From: Oscillatoriales cyanobacterium PMM_0019
GTDB lineage: Bacteria > Cyanobacteriota > Cyanobacteriia > Cyanobacteriales > CASBRB01
Length of the DNA: 49,435 nucleotides
NCBI GenBank assembly: GCA_949127975.1
Contig: CASBRB010000229.1
Coordinates: 1 to 49,435, forward strand
Reading direction: 5' to 3'
Shown here: positions 40,482 through 49,435 of the stretch, one piece after another
How positions within the stretch are numbered: position 1 is the stretch's first letter
Layout: every line of letters begins with the position of its first letter
Position numbers and translations under genes: made by a program
The notes under the pieces: generated by a model
Told to the model about the DNA's origin: nothing
The model's input: only the letters and a program-made list of their open reading frames with translations
Databases searched by the model: none

Positions 40482-42860
40482 ATGAAAAATTATCTGAAAT
40501 TTCTTCAGCCCCACCGTCACTTTAGGTTAGTTTCTCCTTCAGCTTTGTCACCAATGCAAACTTTAGCCCAAACCTTATCTTTATTTGTTTTAAGTTTTTC
40601 AAGTTTACTTTTTACTTCTACAGCACAAGCCAATCCTATCCAGGCAGATACTACCCTGCGGATTCCTTCGGCGGTATCGTGCGTGGCTAATAGCTGCATT
40701 ATCAATGGTGGAACACTACGAGGAAGCAACCTGCTCCACAGCTTTACCCAGTTTTCTGTACCTACAGGTGGTGTAGCTCAGTTTAACAACGATCCAGGGG
40801 TGGTAAATATCTTCAGCCGGATTACCGGAACATCGATTTCCAATATAGATGGTTTGCTGAAAACTAACGGCACCGCTAATTTGTTTTTGCTCAATCCCAA
40901 CGGAATTGTTTTTGGTCCAAATGCCCAACTAAGCATAAACGGTTCTTTCCTTGCCAGTACAGCCAGTGGGATTCAGTTTGCTGATGGGAGTTTTTTTAGT
41001 ACCACCCCACCATCCACACCCCTGCTCACAGTAAGTGTGCCAGTAGGTTTACAGTTTGGCTCTACCCCCGGTAAAATCGTGGTGCAGAGCCAAGGCAACC
41101 AAGGCGATGGCTTGATCGTACCACCAAATCAAACCTTAGCTTTGGTGGGTGGCGATATCTCAGTAGAGGGAGGAATACTGCAAACAGCAGGGGGAAGAAT
41201 TGAATTAGGGAGTGTGGGCAGCCAGAGTTTAGTCAGCCTCACCCCGATAGCTAAAGGATGGGCATTGGGATATAATGGTGTTTCTGTTTTCCAAAATATT
41301 CAACTTTCCGGTAGTACAGCTTACGTTAATGCCAGTGGTGCAGGTGGTGGGGATATCCAGGTTCAGGGAAAAACTGTCAGCCTTACCAGTGGTGCCCAAA
41401 TTGAAGCTTCGACTTTGGGTTCGCAACCGGGAGGAACTTTAATAGTTAACGCAACTGACGCGGTGGAAGTGACGGGAAAAATCTCAGATCCCCCAAGCGG
41501 CTTTTTTACTGAAGTTTACCCACCAGGCAGTGGTGCAGGCGGCAAGTTGACTATTTCGACTCAGCGGTTGTTGTTGGATGGAGCCGCATTAATAGACGCT
41601 TCTGCGTTTCCTAACTCCATAGGTAAGGCTGGCGACGTGACTATTAACACGGGTAGTTTAATTGTTCGCAATGGGGCACAGCTAGACGCGGCAAGCATTG
41701 GTGGCAAAGGAGCAGGGGGAAATATCAACATTAACGCCACTGACTTGGTGCAGTTGAGTGGTGCTAACTCTAACGGCATCCGCAGTGCTTTGTTTACTGT
41801 GACTACGGGTAATGCGCCTGCTGGCGACTTGAGGATTAACACCAGTCGGTTGATTATCGAGAATGGGGCACGGGCATCAACTTCGACTCGGCTTGCCGGG
41901 AATGGGGGAACTTTAACCGTAAATGCCAACTCGGTGGAATTGAGTGGCGTCTCGCCCAATGGTAAAAACCCCAGTGGCTTATTTGCCCTCTCTGGGGAGT
42001 TGGGTACTGGCACCGATCCAAAAAAAGCTTCTGGAGCGGGGGGTTCCTTGATGATTAATACAGGACAACTGATTGTCACAAATGGGGCACAGGTATCAGC
42101 CAGCGCTCTAGGCACGGGCACGGCAGGCAATTTGAACATCACTGCTCAGTCAGTTAATTTGGACAATGCAGGCAGCATCCGAGCAGAAACCCAAGTAGGA
42201 ACTGGCGGTAACATTAACCTGCAAGCACAAAATTATCAAATGCGCCACAACAGCAACTTAACTACCAGTGCCAGCCAAGCGGCAACAGGCGGCAACATCA
42301 CCCTCAATACCAATACATTATTAGCTTTAGAAAATAGTAATATCACAGCCAATGCCGTCCGAGGTAGAGGTGGAAATATCAACATTACCACCCAAGGCGT
42401 CTTTCTTTCCCCAAATAGTTCTATTACTGCTAGTTCTGACTTGGGAGTTAATGGTGTTGTGCAAGTGCAAATTCTAGGGTTTGACGTCACCAATACCCTA
42501 ACGCCATTTAGGGGTAATTTCGTCAGTACGGAGCAAGTTGTGGCTGGCAGTTGTCTGGCAAATCGTAATCGACAGCAGGGTACCTTTGTCGTTACAGGTA
42601 CGGGAGGTTTAGTACCTACTCCTTACGATCCCATCAGCGGTCGATATAATGTGGTTACATTGCAGCCTCTCAGAGATGGGCTTTCTCGTCCGGGATCTTG
42701 GAAACCTGGGAATACTTCTCCCTCTGCTCGTTGGAAAATAGGCGATCCGATCGTGGAAGCGCAAAGCATTGTGGTTACTCCAGATGGACGCACTTTGTTG
42801 GCAGCATCGTCTGCAAAAGGAATGACTGAATCATCAAATATGGTCTGCCATCCCAGCTAA
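40482..42860 (+). CDS. filamentous-haemagglutinin-type exoprotein (TpsA-like)
   Basis: A 792-residue exported protein. A signal sequence ends near ALA-type FTSTAQANPIQ (about 45-52). The haemagglutination-activity domain follows (about 52-165; GGTLRGSNLLHSFTQFSVP, NIFSRITGTSISNIDG, NLFLLNPNGIVFG), then Gly/Thr/Asn-rich parallel beta-helix repeats with GG-x-[IL]-x-[IV]-N patterns to about 690. The proline-rich end lacks a membrane anchor. Such proteins usually need a TpsB/Omp85 pore to reach the surface; no TpsB is in the window. It may be an adhesin or S-layer-like surface protein. Confidence 0.9.
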   Translation: MKNYLKFLQPHRHFRLVSPSALSPMQTLAQTLSLFVLSFSSLLFTSTAQANPIQADTTLRIPSAVSCVANSCIINGGTLRGSNLLHSFTQFSVPTGGVAQFNNDPGVVNIFSRITGTSISNIDGLLKTNGTANLFLLNPNGIVFGPNAQLSINGSFLASTASGIQFADGSFFSTTPPSTPLLTVSVPVGLQFGSTPGKIVVQSQGNQGDGLIVPPNQTLALVGGDISVEGGILQTAGGRIELGSVGSQSLVSLTPIAKGWALGYNGVSVFQNIQLSGSTAYVNASGAGGGDIQVQGKTVSLTSGAQIEASTLGSQPGGTLIVNATDAVEVTGKISDPPSGFFTEVYPPGSGAGGKLTISTQRLLLDGAALIDASAFPNSIGKAGDVTINTGSLIVRNGAQLDAASIGGKGAGGNININATDLVQLSGANSNGIRSALFTVTTGNAPAGDLRINTSRLIIENGARASTSTRLAGNGGTLTVNANSVELSGVSPNGKNPSGLFALSGELGTGTDPKKASGAGGSLMINTGQLIVTNGAQVSASALGTGTAGNLNITAQSVNLDNAGSIRAETQVGTGGNINLQAQNYQMRHNSNLTTSASQAATGGNITLNTNTLLALENSNITANAVRGRGGNINITTQGVFLSPNSSITASSDLGVNGVVQVQILGFDVTNTLTPFRGNFVSTEQVVAGSCLANRNRQQGTFVVTGTGGLVPTPYDPISGRYNVVTLQPLRDGLSRPGSWKPGNTSPSARWKIGDPIVEAQSIVVTPDGRTLLAASSAKGMTESSNMVCHPS

Positions 42861-42867
42861 TTTTTTA

Positions 42868-42908
42868 ACGCAAAGGGGCGCAAAGGTTTACGCAAAGGGC
42901 GCGGAGGT
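42868..42908. repeat. family E fragment
   Basis: acgcaaaggggcgcaaaggt and ttacgcaaagggcgcggagg, overlapping the 3' end of the lipid kinase gene. Confidence 0.6.
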
Positions 42909-43874
42909 AATTTTAGGCTCTATTGTTAAGGCGGGAAGTCCTTCTAGTTTTTCGTCGGCAGGGGATTGGGCTTCTTCAAGCTTTGGTACTAGGAGGGTTA
43001 AACTACCTGGCAAACATTCAATTTCTAAAGGCGTTGTGCCGATAATTTCACCATCAATAACGACTTTTTGAGGAGGAATGGTGGTAATTTTGAAGCTTTT
43101 ACCCCGGATGTAGCCGATATCATCTCGCTCGGCGGCAGTGCCTTGTAAGGCGCTCTGGAGTAAATGATAAGAGGCGGCGATCGCCCCTACCACATTCGTC
43201 GGTGCTACTACTGTTAAATCTAGTAACCCATCATCAACTATTATCCCTGCTGGCCCCTGAGCCAAGATGGAAGTTGGCGGTGCCGCATTAGCTATAGTCA
43301 CTGCTACTGCTGGCACTTTGATTATTTTATCTTCGGTTTCTATCTCCGCTTCAAACCTTTCCATTTCTTGCAGTTGTTGTAGTCCGGCTAGAATATATGC
43401 AAACATTCCGAAGCGATCTTTCATCCCTCGATCGGCCTTTTCTACTGCCTCCGCTTCAAACCCAATTCCTGCTAGTAATACCATCCGCTTGCCGTTACAG
43501 TAAGCCGCATCTACTACCCGCGTAGCACCCCCCAATATAGTCTGACAAGCGGCTTCTATCGTGTCTGGAAGCCCCATTGCTGCGGCAAACGCATTAGCTG
43601 TTCCCTGGGAAATTACGCCTAGGGGAATATTTGTTCCTACCATAACATCAGCGGCTGCTGAGAGTGTACCATCACCGCCAGAGACAATAATGGTACTAGC
43701 TCCTCGTTCTATCGCTTCATCTGCAAGTTGACCAGCGTGAATTTCTTTGGTAGTAAACCGGATATCCAGATCTATTTCCGGCTCTAAAAGCGACCGGATT
43801 ACTAACAAATCTTGCTCTGGATCGCTATGACCGGCAACAGGATTAAATATTAGGCAAGCAGAACGTTTTATCAT
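42888..43874 (-). CDS. YegS/DAGK-family lipid kinase
   Basis: A 328-residue kinase of the diacylglycerol kinase catalytic family. The N-terminal signature is LIFNPVAG, followed by the nucleotide loop VSGGDGTLSAAADVM, GVISQGTANAFAAAMG and the second-domain GIGFEAEAVEKAD. The C-terminus has IIVDDGLLDLTVVAP and KVVIDGE, usual for YegS/BmrU homologues that phosphorylate membrane lipids. The start ATG follows the RelA/SpoT stop directly (TAAATG), so the two are co-translated. The C-terminal 30 residues are unconserved. Confidence 0.9.
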   Translation of the reverse strand: MIKRSACLIFNPVAGHSDPEQDLLVIRSLLEPEIDLDIRFTTKEIHAGQLADEAIERGASTIIVSGGDGTLSAAADVMVGTNIPLGVISQGTANAFAAAMGLPDTIEAACQTILGGATRVVDAAYCNGKRMVLLAGIGFEAEAVEKADRGMKDRFGMFAYILAGLQQLQEMERFEAEIETEDKIIKVPAVAVTIANAAPPTSILAQGPAGIIVDDGLLDLTVVAPTNVVGAIAASYHLLQSALQGTAAERDDIGYIRGKSFKITTIPPQKVVIDGEIIGTTPLEIECLPGSLTLLVPKLEEAQSPADEKLEGLPALTIEPKITSAPFA

Positions 43875-46127
43875 TTAACAACTAAAAACTCGTTTCATGC
43901 TCAGGATATCGCTCATCTGTTTAATTTGGGTGAAACTGCGATCGAGTTGTTTGCAGTCGCAGATATCGATGCACAATTCTATGATCGCTGGCTGATTTTT
44001 GTCAGTTTTCACCTGAGCCTTGCGGACGTTGATATTATTGTCACTCAAGCGAGACAAAATATCTTTGAGTACGCCCACACGGTCAAGAGCTTCAATTTGG
44101 ATATTAACCGGATAAGTTTCGGGACGACCACCATCTAAAGAAGGAGAATTCCAGTTAACTGGTACCAAGCGATCGCCTTCCACATTTTCCACATTTTGGC
44201 AACCCTGGCGATGAATAGCGATCCCGCGATTGCTGCGGCTGACTACGCCAATAATCTGTTCCCCCGGTATCGGGTTACAACAACCTGCCAGGTGGTATAG
44301 TAATCCTTCAATCCCCACTATCGGAGATTTACTATTAGTTGAGCTAGCAGGTGGGCGTCCACTATTTGTAGACTGGGGTAGCACTTCAAGAGCGGCTGGA
44401 AGCGGTTGAGTTGCCTTAACGCCATCTCGCAACCGATTTACCACTTGGTTAAGCGTCACTTCTCCATAACCCAAACCAGCGAGGAGATCTTCGACGCTAT
44501 GATAATTGCAGCGCTCTGCCACTACCATCATCGGTGGGGACTTCAGCAAAGCTTCAAAGCCATTTTTCCCCAGTTCCTTTTCTAGCATTTCTTTCCCGCG
44601 AGCAATATTTTCTTCACGGCGCGATCGCTTGTACCACTGCCGAATCCGGTTACGTGCCCCAGTCGTGATCGCATAATTGAGCCAGTCCAAGCTGGGATGG
44701 CTGTTTTCTCTAGTGATAATTTCCACCATATCCCCATTTTTCAGAGGCGTTTCCAGCGGCAGCATCCGCCCATTCACTCTGGCCCCTGCACAGTGATTTC
44801 CCACCTCGGTATGAATCCGATAGGCAAAATCTACAGGCGTTGCCCCACGAGCCAGGGGCACCACATCTCCTTGGGGCGTAAACACATACACGTCATCGTC
44901 AAATAAATTATCTTTGACGTTTTCCATGTATTCTTGAGCATCCTTGAGATCGCTTTGCCATTCCAGCAACTGCCGCAGCCAGGTGAACTTTTCATCTATA
45001 TCTTTCAACTTGCTGCGGTTGGAGTTTCCACTTTCCTTATATTTCCAGTGAGCCGCGATCCCATACTCTGCCACCCGATGCATTTCTAAGGTGCGGATTT
45101 GTACCTCTAAAGGACGAAAGCTGATCCCCAGAACTGCCGTATGCAGTGACTGGTAGCGATTAGCCTTGGGTAAACCAATATAATCTTTAAACCGACCTGG
45201 GATTGGTCGAAACGCATCGTGAACTACTGCTAAAGCACGATAGCATTCATCCTTGGTATTGACAATTATCCGGATAGCAGCTAAATCGTAGATCTCGTGA
45301 AATTCTTTCTGTTGTCGGCGCATCTTCTGATAGATGCTGTACAGGTGCTTGGGTCGCCCGCTGATGTCTGTATAATTAATCCCAGCTTCCTTAAGTCCGT
45401 GCCGCAAAACTTCTGCGATGTTAGTCAGTCTGGCTTCTCTAGCTGCCCGTTTTTCTGCCACTAAATCCTGTATCTGTCGGTAGGCTTCCGGTTCCAAGTA
45501 CTTAAATGATAAATCTTCCAATTCCCATTTAAAGCGTCCTATTCCTAAGCGATTTGCCAGTGGGGCAAATATTTCCCGTGTTTCCGTGGCAATTTGGCGT
45601 TGTTTGTTATCCGGTAGATGTTCTAGCGTCCGCATATTGTGCAGGCGATCGGCCAGTTTCACTACTATTACCCGGATATCCTGCGCCATCGCCAGAAACA
45701 TCCGGCGAAAATTCTCGGCTTGGCGTTCTTTCTTACTGGAGAAGTTAAACTTAGAAAGTTTAGTGACACCTTCTACTAACTGTCGGACTTCGACTCCAAA
45801 CAGTTTTTCTAGATCGTCTGACGTCACATCGGTATCTTCAACAATGTCGTGCAGAAACCCAGCGGCAATCATCCCACCGCTGCCGCCTAAGTCGCGCAAC
45901 AAACCAGCAACCGCAACTGGATGGCAAATGTATGGTTCTCCTGACGCTCGACGCTGACCATCATGCCGTTTGTAGGCAAATTCAAACGCCCGACAAATCA
46001 AATCTACGTCTTGAGCATTGGCTGCCGCCGCTGCCCCAGCCGTGTCAGATTCTTTGGCAATCAAACATTCTTGGAGCCAGTCAGGAATAACGCAATCAAT
46101 TATGGGAGTAGGAGCCTGGGTATTCAT
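43875..46127 (-). CDS. spoT: bifunctional (p)ppGpp synthetase/hydrolase (RelA/SpoT)
   Basis: A 750-residue Rel/SpoT protein when started at ATG 46127 (MNTQAPTPIIDC); the frame extends to 46184 without good cause. The hydrolase HD domain has HPVAVAGLLRDLG, FLHDIVEDTDVT and VKLADRLHNMRTL. The synthetase has IRIIVNTKDECYRAL and FKDYIGLPKANRYQSLHTAV, including the GLPKxNxYQSLHT loop. TGS (VFTPQGDVVPLARGATPVDFAYRIHTEVG), a zinc/helical region (GCCNPIPGEQIIG) and a C-terminal ACT domain follow. Both active sites look intact. It is the only long RSH in the window and forms a two-gene unit with the downstream lipid kinase. Confidence 0.95.
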   Translation of the reverse strand: MNTQAPTPIIDCVIPDWLQECLIAKESDTAGAAAAANAQDVDLICRAFEFAYKRHDGQRRASGEPYICHPVAVAGLLRDLGGSGGMIAAGFLHDIVEDTDVTSDDLEKLFGVEVRQLVEGVTKLSKFNFSSKKERQAENFRRMFLAMAQDIRVIVVKLADRLHNMRTLEHLPDNKQRQIATETREIFAPLANRLGIGRFKWELEDLSFKYLEPEAYRQIQDLVAEKRAAREARLTNIAEVLRHGLKEAGINYTDISGRPKHLYSIYQKMRRQQKEFHEIYDLAAIRIIVNTKDECYRALAVVHDAFRPIPGRFKDYIGLPKANRYQSLHTAVLGISFRPLEVQIRTLEMHRVAEYGIAAHWKYKESGNSNRSKLKDIDEKFTWLRQLLEWQSDLKDAQEYMENVKDNLFDDDVYVFTPQGDVVPLARGATPVDFAYRIHTEVGNHCAGARVNGRMLPLETPLKNGDMVEIITRENSHPSLDWLNYAITTGARNRIRQWYKRSRREENIARGKEMLEKELGKNGFEALLKSPPMMVVAERCNYHSVEDLLAGLGYGEVTLNQVVNRLRDGVKATQPLPAALEVLPQSTNSGRPPASSTNSKSPIVGIEGLLYHLAGCCNPIPGEQIIGVVSRSNRGIAIHRQGCQNVENVEGDRLVPVNWNSPSLDGGRPETYPVNIQIEALDRVGVLKDILSRLSDNNINVRKAQVKTDKNQPAIIELCIDICDCKQLDRSFTQIKQMSDILSMKRVFSC

Positions 46128-46418
46128 GATATCACACCTAATGATTAAAAATAGAAGTTGGCAAGAGGGATGGGTTGTAGCCATTTATGGCGCTACACCC
46201 GCAGGTAAAAAGCTCAAAAGCTTTGCTGAAGGTCGGTTCAGGGGCGAACTATTAGATATTGTTCTTAACTATATTTGATGCAGAAATGTCGCTGCTAGTT
46301 CGCCCTCTAGAACAGCATTTTGCTTTAAGTGTAGACTCCAGCACGCTGAAGCGGTAACTATCGCCTGTATGAATTCGATAAAATTCTTTACATTAATTAT
46401 AGTCTATCTATGGGATAA

Positions 46419-46763
46419 ATGTTACTACCGTTACATCGCCAGCATTTACAGGAATTTATAACAGCCCTAGAACAGTTGCTACCAACTAGCCAACAGGCAG
46501 AAAATCTAGAGTTGCTCAGGGAGCAGTTTCAGGAGGTACAACAAATTTTTCAGGGGCAAATTTTAACTTTGAGCAGGGATGGCTCTCTCACATACCAGCC
46601 CTACTTGACGGAAATCCACAGGCTGTTGCGACTTTTGCAGATTGATGTCATGTTTTTGCTCTCATCCCAGCAAGCAGTAACATCCCAGCAACGACAAAGG
46701 GGAATTGAGGAGCGGATCAAAGCTGCTAGAGCCTTGTGCGAAGTGCTGCTCCAAAAACATTAA
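46419..46763 (+). CDS. PatD-like heterocyst-frequency protein
   Basis: A 114-residue helical protein. FITALEQLLPTSQQAENLELL, QEVQQIFQGQILTLS, TEIHRLLRLLQIDVMFL and SSQQAVTSQQRQ match what I recall of PatD, a small protein that limits heterocyst frequency in Anabaena. Homologues also occur in strains that do not form heterocysts, where the role is unknown. The C-terminal residues overlap the low-complexity start of the next frame, but the next gene's true start at 46787 leaves a 23-base gap. The assignment is from memory of the family. Confidence 0.62.
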   Translation: MLLPLHRQHLQEFITALEQLLPTSQQAENLELLREQFQEVQQIFQGQILTLSRDGSLTYQPYLTEIHRLLRLLQIDVMFLLSSQQAVTSQQRQRGIEERIKAARALCEVLLQKH

Positions 46764-46786
46764 ATCTGAAATTAGGAGATCTAGCT

Positions 46787-47356
46787 GTGAACTGTCCGAA
46801 ATGCAAGCAACCACTAATCGATAGCACTTTATCTACTGCTTTAGCTGTGAAGCACTGTACCAATTGTCAAGGCAGTTGGATTCCCGCAGTTGAATATCAA
46901 GCATGGGTGAGCCAGGAACCCCAAAAGTCATTGTCCCCAGAATTATTCTCTGAATTGCTAAATAATATAGATGTCGTCCCATCTCCTTTTGATAGCAAAG
47001 CAGCTTTGTGCCCAGAGTGCCATCACTATCTAGCTCGTGCCAAGGTAAGCATGAAAAATCCATTTTATGTGGAGCGCTGTCCTAGCTGTACCGGGGTTTG
47101 GTGCGATGAGGGTGAATGGAACATGCTAGAAAAGTTAGGGCTTTCCACCACTATTGAACAATTGTTCTCTAGTGGATGGCAAGCGCGGATGCGAGAGCAA
47201 TTACATGCTTATCAGGAGCGTCAAGCAGTTGTAGACAAAGTTGGACCAGAGCTAGCCGCTCAGCTATTTCAGCTAGCATCAGTCCTAGAGAAGCATCCCA
47301 ACGGCGATTTTGCTGCCGCTTATCTAATGCGACGCTTTGACAGAACTTATGTATAG
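46787..47356 (+). CDS. zinc-ribbon (zf-TFIIB type) protein
   Basis: A 189-residue protein when started at GTG 46787, preceded by aggag at nine bases; a start at 46736 would add 17 codons lacking similarity. Two zinc-ribbon repeats are visible: NCPKCKQPL...HCTNCQGSWI and LCPECHHYL...RCPSCTGVWCDEGEW, each with two CxxC pairs. Related proteins with zf-TFIIB motifs are widespread and uncharacterised. The C-terminal helix region (LEKHPNGDFAAAYLMRRFD) is unassigned. Confidence 0.78.
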   Translation: MNCPKCKQPLIDSTLSTALAVKHCTNCQGSWIPAVEYQAWVSQEPQKSLSPELFSELLNNIDVVPSPFDSKAALCPECHHYLARAKVSMKNPFYVERCPSCTGVWCDEGEWNMLEKLGLSTTIEQLFSSGWQARMREQLHAYQERQAVVDKVGPELAAQLFQLASVLEKHPNGDFAAAYLMRRFDRTYV

Positions 47357-47377
47357 AGGATCTAAAATCTAAAATTG

Positions 47378-49030
47378 ATGAGCAATGCCTTGTTGAATGT
47401 AGAAAATTTGCGAGTGTCTTATCCTAGCAGTCGATCGGGGGCGGCAGCTCCACCCCAAAGTTGGGCTGTGGATGACGTTTCTTTCATCCTCCAACCCGGA
47501 GAAAAATTAGGCTTAGTCGGAGAATCTGGTTGCGGCAAGTCAACCCTGGGGCGGGCAGTAATGCGGTTGTTGTCGAAAGAAACGCGACTTGAAGGGCGGG
47601 TGACTTTTGAGGAGCGATCGGTTTTTGAGATGACACCTTCTCAATTACGGCGATTTCGAGGAGAAGCAGTAGCACTGGTGTTTCAAGATCCGATGACGCG
47701 CCTCGATCCCCTAATGCCCATAGGGGAACACTGTCTGGAAACCCTCAAAGCTCATCAACCACAACTGTCTAGGCGTCAAGCGAAAGAACAGGCTCTAGCT
47801 ACCCTGGAAGCAGTGAAAATACCTGCGAACCGATGGTCCCAGTATCCCCATGAGTTTAGTGGCGGGATGCGACAACGGGTAGCGATCGCTCTTGCCCTAC
47901 TCCTTAACCCAAAACTGATCGTAGCGGATGAACCCACTACTAGCTTAGATGTTACTGTCGCCGCTTCTATTTTAAAGGAACTAACGCGCTTGTGCCGCGA
48001 TCAAAACATGGCCCTAGTGTTAATTTCTCATGATTTGGCCCTGGTGGGGGAGTATTGCGATCGCCTTGCTGTTATGTATGAAGGCAAAATCGTGGAAACT
48101 GGTTCAGTCGGTCCCATTTTTGGGCAGCCACAGCATGAATATACCCGATCGCTCCTCAAAGCAGCTCTGCACATTAAATCAGATTCGGGGGTGAAGCAGG
48201 TAAAATCTGGCAGCCTGGGGGCAGAAACAATTCTTCGGCTCACTTCTTTGAAGCAGTATTATACCTTAGAAAGTAATTTTTTGCAGCAGATTTTTTCTAA
48301 AGAAGGCAAAAAAACGATTAAAGCTGTAGATGGGATTAATCTGGAACTCGAACGCGGTGAGATTCTCGGACTTGTAGGAGAATCAGGCTGCGGCAAGAGT
48401 ACCCTATCAAGAACAATTTTGCAGTTGATTCGCCCGACAAGTGGAACAGTAGAATTTCTGGGACAGGATTTAACCAAGCTGTCTCGCCAGTCCATCCGAG
48501 GGTGGAGGCGGAAAATGCAAATGGTGTTTCAAGATCCCCATGCTTGTCTCAATCCACTGATGACTGTAGGCCAAAGTATTGCCGATCCCTTGTTCATTCA
48601 CAAGCTAGCTACCCCAGAAGCAGCGAAAATTCAGGTGATGGAGATGCTAGAGCGGGTGGGGCTTACTCCCGTGGAGGAATATTATCAACGGTATCCAGCA
48701 GACTTGTCTGGGGGGCAACAGCAACGGGTGGCTCTAGCACGAGCCTTGATTACTCATCCGGAATTACTGATCTGTGATGAGCCGGTGAGTATGCTGGATG
48801 CTAGCGTGCAGGCGCAGGTGTTAGATTTGATGTTGGAGTTAAAGCGGGAATTTAATCTCACGTACTTGTTTATCACTCATGACTTGTGGGTGGCGAAGTT
48901 TTTGTGCGATCGCATTGCCGTCATGAATGCTGGTCAAATTGTGGAACTCGGTCCCACCCAGGATATTTTTACCAATCCCCAACACCCCTATACTCAAACT
49001 CTACTGAGTGCTGCTCCTTTACTAGGATAG
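47378..49030 (+). CDS. ABC transporter, fused DppD/DppF-type ATPases
   Basis: A 550-residue protein starting at ATG 47378 (TTG 47375 is one codon before). It consists of two ABC ATPase domains in tandem, each with Walker [10 protein letters not shown] (about 49-57 and 337-345), signature ([13 protein letters not shown] and [13 protein letters not shown]), Walker B ([12 protein letters not shown] and [12 protein letters not shown]) and a Dpp/Opp C-terminal extension ([15 protein letters not shown] and [18 protein letters not shown]). Such fusions energise import of peptides, or nickel or other small molecules, by the Dpp/Opp class. Permease and binding-protein genes are not in the window. The ATPase pair looks fully active. 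Confidence 0.93.
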   Translation: MSNALLNVENLRVSYPSSRSGAAAPPQSWAVDDVSFILQPGEKLGLVGESGCGKSTLGRAVMRLLSKETRLEGRVTFEERSVFEMTPSQLRRFRGEAVALVFQDPMTRLDPLMPIGEHCLETLKAHQPQLSRRQAKEQALATLEAVKIPANRWSQYPHEFSGGMRQRVAIALALLLNPKLIVADEPTTSLDVTVAASILKELTRLCRDQNMALVLISHDLALVGEYCDRLAVMYEGKIVETGSVGPIFGQPQHEYTRSLLKAALHIKSDSGVKQVKSGSLGAETILRLTSLKQYYTLESNFLQQIFSKEGKKTIKAVDGINLELERGEILGLVGESGCGKSTLSRTILQLIRPTSGTVEFLGQDLTKLSRQSIRGWRRKMQMVFQDPHACLNPLMTVGQSIADPLFIHKLATPEAAKIQVMEMLERVGLTPVEEYYQRYPADLSGGQQQRVALARALITHPELLICDEPVSMLDASVQAQVLDLMLELKREFNLTYLFITHDLWVAKFLCDRIAVMNAGQIVELGPTQDIFTNPQHPYTQTLLSAAPLLG

Positions 49031-49095
49031 AGAAGTTATACATTTGCGTATACATCAACGCAAACATCCAGCTTGGATAATTGATTTTAGATCAA

Positions 49096-49232
49096 CAGGA
49101 CTTACGCACTGTCTCTATAATATAGAGGTTTTGTAGGGGCAAACCCCCCGTGGTTGCCCCCTATATATAGCGGGTTCGTAGGGGCAAACCCCCTGTGGTT
49201 GCCCCTATATATGCCAGTGTGCGTAAGTCCTG
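49096..49232. mobile_element. MITE-like element with 5-base target repeats
   Basis: A 137-base element with ends caggacttacgcactg and cagtgtgcgtaagtcctg as inverted repeats and two family A hairpin units inside. It is flanked by direct repeats atcaa (49091-49095 and 49233-49237), which look like a target duplication. No gene inside. Confidence 0.8.
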
Positions 49233-49260
49233 ATCAATCCCGATTCTGGAGAAAATTTTT

Positions 49261-49435
49261 ATGAGAGAGTTGGATCGCAAAAAAGCCATGTATTTTTTTA
49301 CCTATAGAGATTTTATCATTGAGTTTTACCCAGATCAGCTGCTAAATGGTGATTCTATATTGCGCATGGTCTGCATAAATACTCAAGTATTACCATACTG
49401 CGCTCAAGACCTGTGGTACACCGAAGATATGTGGC
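49261..49435 (+). CDS. partial hypothetical protein at the window end
   Basis: An open frame from ATG 49261 that runs off the end of the window after 58 codons (MRELDRKKAMYFFTYRDFII, then EFYPDQLLNGDSILRMV and so on). The composition is normal for a real gene, but no family is recognised and the end is missing. Confidence 0.5.
   Translation, partial: MRELDRKKAMYFFTYRDFIIEFYPDQLLNGDSILRMVCINTQVLPYCAQDLWYTEDMW

Noticed and set aside
41561-42142. Minus-strand 193-codon frame inside the haemagglutinin-type gene
   Set aside because: It is the shadow of the repetitive plus-strand gene, with Pro/Val-rich composition expected from antisense of Gly/Thr/Asn repeats.
46128-46184. N-terminal extension of the RelA/SpoT protein
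   Set aside because: No similarity or ribosome site; ATG 46127 gives the usual N-terminus.

Overview
This window is chromosomal DNA from a cyanobacterium, probably a filamentous one. The evidence is the many GCGATCGC (HIP1-type) palindromes, typical cyanobacterial gene families (group 2 sigma factor, DUF2993, DUF6745-type, PatD-like, filamentous-haemagglutinin protein, Nif11-leader peptide) and dense short interspersed palindromic repeats between genes. No heterocyst structural genes are visible, so an Oscillatoriales-like organism is an inference only. Housekeeping genes alternate with accessory modules, and repeats fill nearly every gap.

Left part (1-12.2 kb): a remnant of a CBS-domain sensor lies before a REC-GGDEF diguanylate cyclase. 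Next come a secreted amidase/glucosaminidase with an apparently damaged zinc site, two PD-(D/E)XK-like nuclease-fold proteins flanking a VapBC-type toxin-antitoxin pair, argD, and a two-domain K+ channel. An IS200/IS605-type element carrying tnpB has split a GNAT acetyltransferase gene into two recognisable pieces. A SigC-like group 2 sigma factor follows.

Middle part (12.6-30 kb): priA, a RelE/ParE-type toxin-antitoxin pair, a lipoprotein, an O-methyltransferase, an SGNH hydrolase, nadA, a metallophosphoesterase and tRNA-Ser(UGA). Then comes an accessory cluster (21.8-29.3 kb) with an SF2 helicase, a DUF6745-type protein, a DoxX-like protein, a small protein translationally coupled to a DndD/Rad50-like ATPase, a protein resembling DNA phosphorothioation-associated protein 4, and a coiled-coil protein. 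It looks like the restriction or accessory side of a phosphorothioation (Dnd-type) defence system, but no dndB, dndC or dndE gene is present in the window. MITE-like elements interrupt it repeatedly.

Right part (30-49.4 kb): a lanthipeptide locus comprising a 1118-residue class II synthetase (LanM) with the ProcM-like CCG zinc motif, a DUF2993 protein, a Nif11-leader precursor peptide with a Cys/Thr-rich core, and a secreted subtilisin-like protease. After it come a haemagglutinin-type exoprotein, a tightly coupled RelA/SpoT - lipid kinase pair, a PatD-like gene, a zinc-ribbon protein, a fused two-ATPase dipeptide-type ABC protein, and a partial gene running off the end.

The two most interesting regions are the lanthipeptide system and the incomplete phosphorothioation-like defence cluster. 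The TnpB-split acetyltransferase gives an unusually clear insertion history.
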